Shown: in pieces, positions 11,001-23,000 of the stretch
Layout: each line of letters starts with the position of its first letter
Position numbering within the stretch: the first letter of the stretch is position 1
Origin: Nematostella vectensis
Taxonomy: Eukaryota; Cnidaria; Anthozoa; Actiniaria; Edwardsiidae
Assembly (NCBI RefSeq): GCF_932526225.1
Contig: NC_064041.1
Coordinates: forward strand, 7,399,042 to 7,463,041
Length of the DNA: 64,000 nt
Reading direction: 5' to 3'
Notes under the pieces: model-generated
What the model was told of the DNA's origin: nothing
What the model saw: the letters and a program-made list of their open reading frames with translations, nothing else
Databases searched by the model: none
Translations under genes and position numbers: made by a program

Positions 11001-14000
11001 ACTTTCTAAATCTACAAAATAAGACTTTCAGGGAAAGGGAAAGGGAAAGGGGAAAAAAGCCCTACAAACAGGGCAAGCTTCTGCAAGTGATGGCTGTCGT
11101 AACAAGTCATTTATCTTTTAAATATCATTACTCGGGCTACCTGTGGTAGCACAAGTCTAGGTTTACCTTTTCTATCCATGTCGAAAACTTGTAAGCCTGC
11201 AATGCTCAGAGGTCTGAAGTAAACTCTGCCTGAAAGCAAGGCGGCTTTTGTGGAAGACTCTTTTCGTTCGCAAAATTCGGAGGGACGCTCACTACTCACA
11301 CTAATGCACATGCTGTCTGCGATAGACCCACAATAAATAGGGCTTCTGGAATTACGCGCTTGTGCAGAAGCGAGTAATTTGGCTTTCTCCGCGTAAACCG
11401 CAAATTTCCGCATAATTCATGGTAATTTGGCTAAATTTTGAAAGACAAAACATTTAAGTGCACAGCTGATGTGTTCTTTTAATGACTAGGCGTTCTTTGC
11501 TAAATCGCGAAGGCCTAGGAATAATAATAAAATAAAAATTAACCTTTTCAAGTTATTTCGTGCTTTCCTTCGGTACAAAATGTAGTTTGGGCGTAACAGT
11601 TGATATTCCGTGTAATTTAGCGCGTAATTCAGTAAAGAATCCCGTAAAATTTTGTTTTTTAAGGAAACATGTATTGCAAAATCCCGCCTAATTTAGAGCG
11701 TAATGATTGATTTTCCGCGTAATTTAGCGAGTAATTTAGCAAAGAATCCAGCGTAATTTTTATTTTTTTCCGCGTAATTCCAGAAGCCCTGACTAAAAGA
11801 TGTGTATAACCGTATATATTGGCCAGGGTTGTTTCAAGGACTGTCTAGCATGTTCTATAACCAGATATTTGATGAAATTTGAATTGTTTTGCTATAAAGA
11901 GACTTGCTCCGCCTCGGCCTTCTTTCTCTGCAGCTCGTAGTACAAATATTTCTTAGTTCTAACAACTTCAAAGGACACGTGATTCCGAAACAAGAAGAGA
12001 ACCAATAACAGCGACAAAAAGTTTGGATAAGTTTTGTGTTTATTGTTTTGTATGCAATTTTGAACAGTGTCTCAAGAATTTTATCGCTCGTTAATCGCTC
12101 GCTATCAGTAGGGAGCATGTCTTATCCCAGTAAATAGTCAAATTATTACAAGAATGCTGGTCTCGTTATGCTAGATCTCATACTCTTCAGTATGTATAGC
12201 ACCGTATTACGGCGTAAAGCCCCCATGCAAACTGCGCCAGCACAAGCCAGCATTGCTAGCGAATTTTTGCTCAACTGACCACAAGACAAAGGAAATGTCA
12301 GAAAGTTCATTTCCCATTTTGACAATTCCTTTGTCCTATAGTCAGTCAAGCGGAAATTCGCCAGCAATGCTGGCTGGTGCTGGCGCAGTTTGCACGGGGC
12401 TTTTAAATGTACGAGCCCCCGAGGAAACAGCTCACCAGCAGTCAGCCAAGTATGGAAAAAGAAGAATGGACTCCGCTTCACGAGTGGTTATCAATGTACT
12501 TTATTTATAAGCTGGTTGGCTAGAGTTGTGAGGTAAGGATCTGTGTTCAAACATGGAGGTGAGGCGTATAATATTTATGGTGTAAAATCTGAGGAACATT
12601 ACCATACTCACCTGTAGTTTTTTTCTGAGGCTTTCGTGACTCAGCGCTGGTGCTTTTACAGGCTTACTCCTCTCCACCTCCCCCTGAGTAGACATTGGTT
12701 TCTCCACCATTTTCTGATCCTGACAATTCTCCTCACCCTCCCCTATGTTGTCACTAGCCCCGGTAGTCTTGGCTGCGCCTATCTCGGCGACTAGTTCCCT
12801 TGGTAATGCTGTGTTAGCACCAGCTTTTTTGCGTGCCTCCATGAGGACTTTTCGTGCGAGAAGTTTTATGTCTTCTTTACCCTCTGACGGCTCCTTTTCT
12901 GTGGATTCCTCCGTTTTAATTTCCTTGCAAATATTCTTGCCATCGGCCGGTTTTTGGTCCGATCCTGTAAAACAGCCATAATTGCAAAGTAATTTCTAAG
13001 TAATTTGAATTACAAAGTATCTCAAAAGTTATTTTTAACAACTATAAAAGTACATAAAAAGAACTTTGAAAGGAAAACAGAATAACCTTTCGCCGTAGAA
13101 GTCCGTAAGATCGCGCAGAGGAAAAAGAAAAATCTAGGAACATTTGGGATATCATTTTCTGCTGGGGATTTCTTTGAAATCATTTGACCCTGAGAAAACA
13201 GACATCCCCACGGAGGAGTTGGAGACCCTGGGGACTTAGAGGGTTTGGCCTTTCATTGCCAAAAGGATAAAAATGGTAGGAGGAAATTATGTAGTCGCAG
13301 AGAGAATGGAATAATTTGGAAACTGTAGTTTACAGCGTGTTGATATTTAATTTGCTTCTTTTGAAGTGAGGCAAACTAAAACTAAGGGAACTATTTGAAA
13401 AAAACAATAGGTTCTTAAGTGTACAATCAAACAGAGACAAAAAAGTATCTTCTACCCTGGTCAGAAAGCTATTATACAACGACACTCGTAAAACACACTC
13501 TCTGATTCGTCAAAGGTCCCTGTGTTATAAGAGGACACACGCTTGGCGTCAGCATGCATACATACATACATACATACACCACAATGAGATATTAACATCT
13601 TCTTTGTTGTTTATAAAATTTTTTGTGCGACGTCACAGCGTGTCATGAAAAACAGTCACGCTGGGTTATTTTTTGTTCAGGACACGCTGTGACGTCATCT
13701 GTGCATCTATTAGAGGACAGCCCTATGCAAAAATGAGATCTATTTGTTAAATGGCAAAGACTATACCTCGAGGTCCTTGTGTATCTTCTTTAGGCACTGA
13801 CTTTTCGGTTATGCTTGGTTTCTGGACAGGAGAACTTGTCCTTGGTGCGGGTGGAGCAGGCCTCTTTCCACGGGATGCGGGACTCACGCCTCGTGCGGGA
13901 CTGGCGCGTCCAGCGGGACTGGAAGCTCTTGCGGGGCTCGTTATTCTTGCGGGACTCGTTGTTCTTGCCGGACTCGCCCCGCCACTCAAGCTATCACCCG

Positions 14001-17000
14001 TTGACTCATTAGACTTCTTCCACTCGCTAAAGCTAGGGATGGGTGCTGCCCTTGGGGCTGGGACAGGTCGAGATGGGCCAGGTGGTCTGGACGGACGGTG
14101 TGCCTAATGTAAGCAGAAGGCGAGTAAAACTGACTTGTTAGATGTAAAAAGGAGACTAAATGCTTTTGTTATTACGGTATGCAGTAGTTAAAATGCTTTT
14201 GAATTTTCAGAGGTTGGGAGGAGCAAAATATCTTCTGTTAATTCTGCTGATTTTTAACGGGAAATATAAAAATATTTCAAAGTTGTAAAAGCAATGTGTC
14301 TATTGGAAGTTTTCTTTGAGGATGTGACTGATAATTTAGAGCGGATGATCTGCTGAATAGCGCGGATTCAAATTCTTTTGTTTCTTGTCAGAAGTGAGGT
14401 TTTCGTCAGCCCTCCAGAAGCAAACGGGCAATAATGCCGCTTTAAGACTACCTCTTGAATAAACATCTTTTCTTTAAGACCCTACTTTTGCTGAAGGTGC
14501 TTTTCAGTTACTTACACGGGATTGTTTAGCTGGTAGTCTAATGACCCAAGGGTCGTCTTCTTCTGGTTTAGCAGGAGATGTCGCTTCATCTGGCGGCTTT
14601 ATCTGCTGTGTTGATTTGTTTGTTGTTGCCTGGAGGAGAAGAAATCTTGCATTTATTAATCTACCTCTAGATTGATAGACTTGAAGGGACACATGCACAC
14701 GTGTACTAAGAACATTAAATAAAACACAAAATGGTGTGTAACAAAACAACATGAAATCTTCCTCTCTACTGTACTTCATTTACGGGTAAAAATATAAATG
14801 AAACAGTTTTCTGTTAAATGGACCATATGCGGAGGATCTAGTTGGTCTATTCTATGAAATTTCAAGGTTTGAGTAAACGTACACCTGCTCAGAAACCTAA
14901 AAGAACTATTTTCAATCCATTTCCATCCACTCTATGTGACACGTTCAAACAACAATATTGTATTTATCTGAAGGATCAAAGGTCCTTAGCAAACCTAAAT
15001 GGCTATTTCAACTGTTCAGCATAGTTATGCTAGCTGAAATAATGCTAAAAATCACTCTTTACCGTGCAAGTGCCCCTTAAAAATTTTTTGCTGATATTTT
15101 TTGACAAAATAAACAACAAGCATATCGAATAGTTTGGACCTACAACTTTTGTCTGTTATATACAAAATCCTTTAATTGGAACGCATACTATTAATATCAA
15201 AGCAAAGGGAGTCCTGTTTATTGGAGGTCAACTCTTAATAGTGCTGTCCCCAATTGTATACTTACACCATCAGTTCCCTTATTTGTTGCAGGTGACACCA
15301 CGGCCCCCTTACTCGTGTCCTTCGCTACTCCATCACCAGTCCTTGGGGGACTTGGTCGGTAAGGCGCTCCACGAGGCTTGGGTGCCGGCAACTTGACCCT
15401 TCGTCCACTGGCGGTCAACCTGTTCCGTCTGAACGCTGGGTCACTTGTCTTACGTTCCCCTTGTCCCATTCCAGGCGCCACACCCTTTTTAACAGGTTCC
15501 TCTACTTCATCTTCTTCGTCATCGAACGGATTATAAGCCTTCTTTTCAACTGGCTTTTTAGTACTTAACACCGGGGTTTTGGACATGGGTGGTGCCTGCT
15601 TTTTGTCCGATACGTCAGGTAACGGAGAAGGGGACGTGGCCTCGTCCTCAAATGGGTTATACCCGGGTCTCACAACGGCAGTCTTAGTGTTCTTCGTAGT
15701 TTCCGCCTCGGTTTTTATTTCAAGCTTGATCTCCTGAGGAGATCTCAAGCCTGTATCATCATCATCCTCGTCAAAGAAGGGATTGTACCCATCAGGTTTC
15801 CTAATATCGCTAATGATATCCGCAAGAGGGTTCTTCTCCTGTGGAGATCCCAAATCCTCATCATCATCGAATGGATTATAGTTCTCTTTAACGATCGAAT
15901 TCGCTTGTTTTGTACCCACCTTATTAGAGGTATTTATTGTACTTTCAACTTTAGTTTCGCATTTACCAGATTCTTTCGAGCTCATTGACTTAGCTGGAGA
16001 AAGACCACCACTACTTAAAGATACTGCCTTCCCTTTAGTTATATCGTCATCATCATCAATGTTATCATCGTCCTCAAAAGGGTTGTATATTGTTTGTCCC
16101 TTGGGCGCCGTTTTACCCACAACCTCATAAATACCTTTCACAGGCGAAGTTCCAGGGCTAATAGCTGATCCTCTGGCACTCGTAGTGTTTTTAACCTCAC
16201 CCTGTTTATTCCTTGTAGCATCCTCTGTTCCCCTCGCACTCAGAGATTGCGGAAAACTCTCATGACACACTGTTTTAGTAGAAGAGCCCACCTTTGGTGC
16301 ATAAACCTCAAACTCTTTGCTAAAATCTTTTAAAGAACTTCCATCTGAGTCATGTTTTTCTTCAGAGTCGCTTGGCTTGGGCGAATGCGAGTGTCTTTTT
16401 GCTTTAAAAAGTGAGAAAGATTTGTAGTGCTTTTGTGTGCTAGCTTGCGGTTTGTTAAAATGAGTGCGGATTTGGAAGAGGTATGTCATCACGGACAGCT
16501 TGTCTGGGACAGACATGATAGCCATGGTAGTCGGGTCCAGCAGACGTGGTATTCCAAGTCGCTCAAACTTGTCAAACGCCTGCAGCAAAATAAAGGATTT
16601 ATATTAAGACAAATCAAGACTATTATAAGCTTTAGTGATTGGCCAAGTCAGCCAAGGTGTCATCAATTAAATGTGACAGTTTTCCGAACTTCCAATTAAG
16701 CTGATTGTGAAATACTGATAATGACCTATGCAGCTATGCTATCAATTTTGGTGGTAGTGATTTTAATAACGATACATTTATTGTGCTGAAGATGGTGGTG
16801 ATGATGAAGATGACGATGATGATGATAATGGTGATAATTTTTATTGTGATGAAGATCGGGATGCTGATGATGATTGTCATCATGACGATGAGGATGACGA
16901 TAATGATAGTGGTTGTAATATTGATAATAACGATGAAGCTTGGAGATGGTGATGATAAAGATAATGATAATGATGGCTGTTACCATGGTGATATTCATAA

Positions 17001-20000
17001 TAAAGGTGACGCATGGAAATGGTGATGATGATGATTGTTAACATGGTGATATTGATAATAACGATGATGGGTGGAGATGGCGATGATAATGATAATGATG
17101 AAGATTGCTAACATGGTGATACTGAAAATAACGATGTGTGGAGATAAGGGTGATGATGATGGTAGTGTGCATATGCTATTTGTAAGACGCCCTTACCAAT
17201 TTGTTGTTCTCCTTGATGTTTTGAGGATCCAGCGAAGAAAAATCGCTGGGGAAGGATGGCAAACATGTTGAGCATAAGTTGTTTACAAACTCCAATACAC
17301 CACTCGATTTTACTAGCACTCACATGAGATCTGGGTGAAAGTGGTGAATGATTGCACAGAATGCCAGTCCATCACGCCAGGATGTTGTCGTATTTTTAAT
17401 CTTCACCCCTTTGTAGCCCTTGGTAACATTTTTACACCACTCTGAGATAAAAAATACAACCAACAGAATACACATGGCACACTTTCTCCCAGCTGATAGG
17501 ACTTTGTCAGGGGCGGCAGATGGGAAAGGGCAGGTGGGGGGAAATAGCCCCCTCCCTCGCTATTTTAAGCAGTTTATATTGTTTTGCATTTGGATTCCAG
17601 CATTTTAAACTTGAGTGTGCAAGCACATGCATTAAAAAAACCATCAGAGGGCCTTTGCCCAACAACTTTTTGTGCTGATACACCTTTTGTGTTTTATTAC
17701 ACAAATGCCAATCAATAATTTATAAGGTAGGGGGCTATGTCACCAGTCGCACAAGATGGCTTCTGACTAAAGTTGAAAATTTCCTTTGTGTTACGCTAAG
17801 GGCTATGACTGAGTAAACCGCTAACATTCAGACTAGTGTCTTTGCTGCACAAGAGTGAAATGAACACAGCAACACTTACTTAACAAGTCAGCTTCAGCAG
17901 CACTTTGGTTCTTGTCCTTCTCCTTAAAAAAGAGATAAAGATGAATCTTTTTAAAGATTCATGTCAATATTAAAATATTGACATTTAACGGCACTACCGG
18001 AAAAAACATGTGAAACCCACCAAGTCATTGTCCTCCTTGTCGTCAGTCATAGAGGTAGTACTTGTTGGCCTGCAAGGGAAGCACATGTTATAAGATGGTT
18101 GATGACCAATCCTACTTCAAGGGAATGGGGTAATCTAAGAGAGGGAGGGCCAAAACAAAAATTGAGAAAAAAATCAGATTTTTGGTGGGAAAGAGGAAGT
18201 ACCTGTTGGTCTGCAGAAGTACTGTACATGTAACAAAATGGTAAATGGCCAAAACTACTTAAAGGAAATAACATCTACGAGAGGTAGGGTGCAAACAGAA
18301 TGTAAGGATAAAAAAAAGAGTTTTAACTTAAAAATAAGTTAGGGTTGCTTATAAGCCATGTTGCAGGCAAATGCAAGGTATGGGATGGTGTTGGAAGATC
18401 TTGCCGAGATATACATATACCATACTAATGGTATTGTTTCTGACAACTATTTTCTGTAGTTTATTTCTTGTAAGTTAATTTAATAGTACAGTCCCTAGTG
18501 ACTCTGACCGCTTGCTATTGTCATCTCTGTGCTGCTCGTGAACCATATACTTGTTACTCTTGTCTGGAGGAGTGACAGATCTAGACCGCACTCTTTTGGC
18601 CTTTGTATGCCTGCCTTCAGATGCTATACTGCCAGTGTCACTGCCGCTGTCATGAGACGCCTCCTTTAGTTGGGCTGCCAATCATGCAAAACATATTTTA
18701 TATATAGACTGTCATGATTACCATAATGGGAAGATTTCTTTGAGGTCATGATTGGTGATGATAATAGTTGGTGATGATAATAGTTAGTGATGATAATAGT
18801 TAGTGATGATAATAGTTAGTGATGATAATAGTTGGTGACGATAATAGTTAGTGATGGTAATAATTGGTGATGATAATAGTTAGTGATGATAATAGTTAGT
18901 GGTGATAATAGTTAGTGATGATAATGTATAATAGTGATGATAATAGTTAGTGATGATAATAGTTGGTGATGATAATAGTTAGTGATGATAATAGTTAGTG
19001 GTGATAATAGTTAGTGGTGATAATAGTTAGTGATGATAATAGTTGGTGATGATAATAGTTAGTGATGAAAATAGTTAGTGATGATAATAGTTAATGGTGA
19101 TAATAGTTAGTGATGATAATAGTTGGTGATGATAATAGTTTGTGATAAAAAAAGTTAGTGATGATAATAGTTAGTGATGATAATAGTTAGTGATGATAAT
19201 AGTTGGTGATGATAATAGTTAGTGATGATAATAGTTAGTGGTGATAATAGTTAGTGGTGATAATAGTTAGTGATGATGGCATGATAGGCAATGGTTCGAT
19301 GCTAAAAATGATAAACATGATTACATTACTTGGGATACGATAGCAAAGATTAGTTACAGTCATAGAAGAAATGGTGATAACGATCATGATAGCATTTTGG
19401 TGATTATCTTGTTGTCAATGATTACACTGTTGTTGTTGATGACAATGTTGTTGTTGATGATGCTGTTTTTGCTGATGATGATTATGTTGTTGTATAATTT
19501 ACCAGATTCAAGGCAAGCTATCTGAAACTGAACAGTACCATGTTCTTACCAAGAGAGACATTGTCAGCCTGGGTGCGGACACGTGAGTGATGTGGCTTGC
19601 GGAGCGGCTGAGGGGTTGATACTACAGGCTCAATCTCAAAGTCTGCCAGGCTCCCAATCTCATTGAGACTCATCATGCTGCCGATGCTCATCATGTCCTC
19701 ATCCCTAGAATAAAAGGTGTCATTCATTATATGTCAGGGGCGGATACAGGGAGGTGGTTTGTTTGGATATCCACCCCCCCCCCTTTTTGAGTAAAAAAAA
19801 TAATTGAAAGTCACTTTGTTTGAAGAAAATAAATGTCTGAGGGACGGGATATACTGTTATACTGTATACTTGTGCTTTGCCTGCTTGACTTTACGAAGCA
19901 ACAAATCCAATTCAGCGTGAAGTATTGTTAGATCTATGTGACCTACTAAGAACCACTGGATCAGTTATAAGCTGTCTATTCAGCCATCATCCACCCCCAT

Positions 20001-23000
20001 TTTGAAACCTTGGATCTGCCCCTGTATGTTGTTACTTATTCAGGCCTGATTATTGTAAGGTAAAGACCTTTGAAATCACAGCTTCTGTAAAATATTATAG
20101 CTTAAAAATTAAAAAAAGTAAGACCAGCGTAAATGCAAGAACAAACTGCTTTTTTTTATGTAACTGTTAGATAGAGACAAAAGAGATGGAAAGATTTTAC
20201 ATATAATTTAGGAAAAGCCAGTACTAACACTAGTCGCCATTCCATTATTAGTGTTATGTAAAAAGCACTTTACTTTGTAATTGAAATAAAAATCATAGGG
20301 GAAAACTTTTGTGTTTTTTTTTTCATGCACAATACATATATAAATAATTATAAAGAGGATTTAGCAGGCTTGAAAAAGAGTACAAATCGACAAATGTCTA
20401 CTATGTATTCTAGTGAGTAAGCATCTAGAAAATGTGAGCACATGCAGTACTTTTTGGGGGGAATTTTGTCATCTATGTATGTACAGTAGATCCAGATAGA
20501 CAGGGCTTAACTATGCACACTTCATGCCAGATTCCATTTTTCATAACCTTTATTTTCTTATGTTTTCCTTACCTTCCCTGTCACTAAAAGAATTTATACA
20601 TCAGACCCCAAAGGCTTTTGGCTCTTATAGGGCCTGAACCTACATGTCACGTTGAGCAATAAATAACTTACGTTGCTTTCCCCTCCTTAATGAGCACACA
20701 CGACAACTTGAGGTCCAAACTGGCGTAAACCAGCTTCTTTGATGTCAGCTTGAGCTTAAGGGAGACATCACGCTGGGTGGACTCTACACTTGCATAGTCT
20801 ACCATGTTTATGTTGGCATAGGCAATGGGCTTTCTGCGCCCTCCAGTGGATTCCTAGGGGTGTAACAACAAGGTGGGATTAAATTCAGTTATTAAAGCCA
20901 CATTGTCACCAGTTTACTTCAGGTCGATTATGTAATAATCTCTGATGATTTTTAACGGAAAACGTGAGAAATATTTCATAATTTTGAAAGTAGTGTGTTT
21001 CATTGGAAGTTTCTTTGAGGATGTGATGGATAATTCATAGTGGATGGCCTGTTTAATATCTCAGATTTTAATAGATTCTTTTGTCTTTTAACGGTTGAGG
21101 TTTCCGTCGGCTGTAGCCTAGGGAGTTCATCAGGCTTATTACAGAGATAAAAAAAAAAACAAGAAAGAAAGAAGGCAGAGACTGATTTTTGTTTTCCTTT
21201 AAATCACATTGTGGGTGCAATCTTGGATTTTTTTAGGGAAGAAATGAAATATGTTAGTTTAGTTTTCCTTCTGCTCTGCCATGTATGTACTGTAAATGTA
21301 GCAAAAGCCTCTTTTTTCTAGGGTTTATTTTACATTTTAAATATGTAATTGCATCTAACGAAAAGAATGCAAGAACTTGCAGCTGTACTTACATCCTCGA
21401 TAAGAAACGTCCACTCCTTGTCTTCAAATCTACTACCAGGCCTTGAATCCTGAAAGAGGCTCAAAAAATGATTACACATACTGTAAATGATCTAATAAAT
21501 GCCAGGGGTGTTTATTAAATTTTGATGGTCCGAGGGGGGCATTCAATTGATAGGAGGCATTTATTAGAGAGGGGCATTCTTTACAAACTATAACAATACT
21601 GCAGTCAGGTTTTAGTAACAGTCAGGGTCACTTTAAATTATAGCCTGTGTAGCAAGTGTTACTGACAGTTTGCAAGTCTCAAACCTGTAGAAGCCAAACT
21701 CAGATTAATTCAATTTGATTTATATTAACGAAATTCCTATGTCATTTGTTTTTTAAGCTATGAGGAAGGGTAGGGGGTTTGTTAGAGAGGGGTATTCATT
21801 ACAAATTTGTAAGCTTAGGGGGGTGTTCATTAGATAGGGGCCATTAATTGGATCATTTACTGTAATAATTATAAACAGTAATGCAAACATAATAATTTTC
21901 TGTTGAGTAGTTTTCAATCACTTATAAAACAATACAGAATAAAAATCAATAATATGTATAGTATACAGCAACAACCTTATTCTCTGGATTTTATTGTTAG
22001 ACTAAACTAAAAACCAAATACAGTGATCACAGAATTGTATCATAACATTGCTGTAAGATAAATATTTATTACCTGATATCATGAACAAATGCAAAACCCA
22101 CCTGATAAAGGGTGACAGTGATCTCAATGTCCTCTGGCTCTGGCCACACGACCACACCTCTAAATGGGTTGGCTATACCTGGATGCCATGACTGAAGCTA
22201 CAGCACAGACAACAAAAATTACATAACCTATGAAGTCTGAAAAGGCATGAGCCTACAATATTACAAACAAGTTACTTCATCAAGAGCTTTGTTAAGTACA
22301 AGCAGTCTAAAGGTTTGAAAACAAACAACAAGTTGTTTAGGCTCAAAATTACAGAACAAACAACAAAAAGTTACGGATTTAGTCTAAGAGGTGTAAAGTT
22401 ACAGTACCAGCAACAAGGTAGTAGTAGAAATTGTAATACTAGCAGTTGTCAGGCGATGCATCATGGGTGGGGAGGAGAAACAATTTTCTATAAATTCTCA
22501 AAAAACAAACATAAACAGTTGTAGGCTCAATACAACCATAACAAATGAGTAGTAAAACTGTCAACTAACCTTCGACGGCTTTCTTCTTTTTCTTCTTGTC
22601 CATACTACACTTAACTTGTTAGGTAACCTACAAAAAGTACAATTAGCAATACTATTTATCTAATAAATCTTAATTCCATGATCAAAGAGAAATATTTCAT
22701 TCACTGTACGTAAATTTAATTTCATGAAATTGAAGAAAAAGTAGCTTAATTACATGTCTTCACTTGGAGAACCGAATATAGCCTTTAATCTCCGTCATCA
22801 ATGTGAAGTCAAAGTTTGTGGTCTTATTTTTCATAAGTTTTTATTACTGTAAGTTCACAATTTTCTAAATCATGAAAATCACAAAAGCAAGTACAGAAAA
22901 AATTAAGGAAAATATTATGGGTATTTTGATTGTTTTTTTTTTTAGATGACTAAATCATCTAAATACGTTTATGCCATTAATGACCTAAATAATAATAAAA

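Noticed and set aside
13751..14107. 118-codon plus-strand frame
   Set aside because: Antisense of EHBP1 exon 14, which is fixed by phase on the minus strand.
16726..17025. His-rich and Met-rich frames
   Set aside because: GAT simple repeat in an EHBP1 intron.
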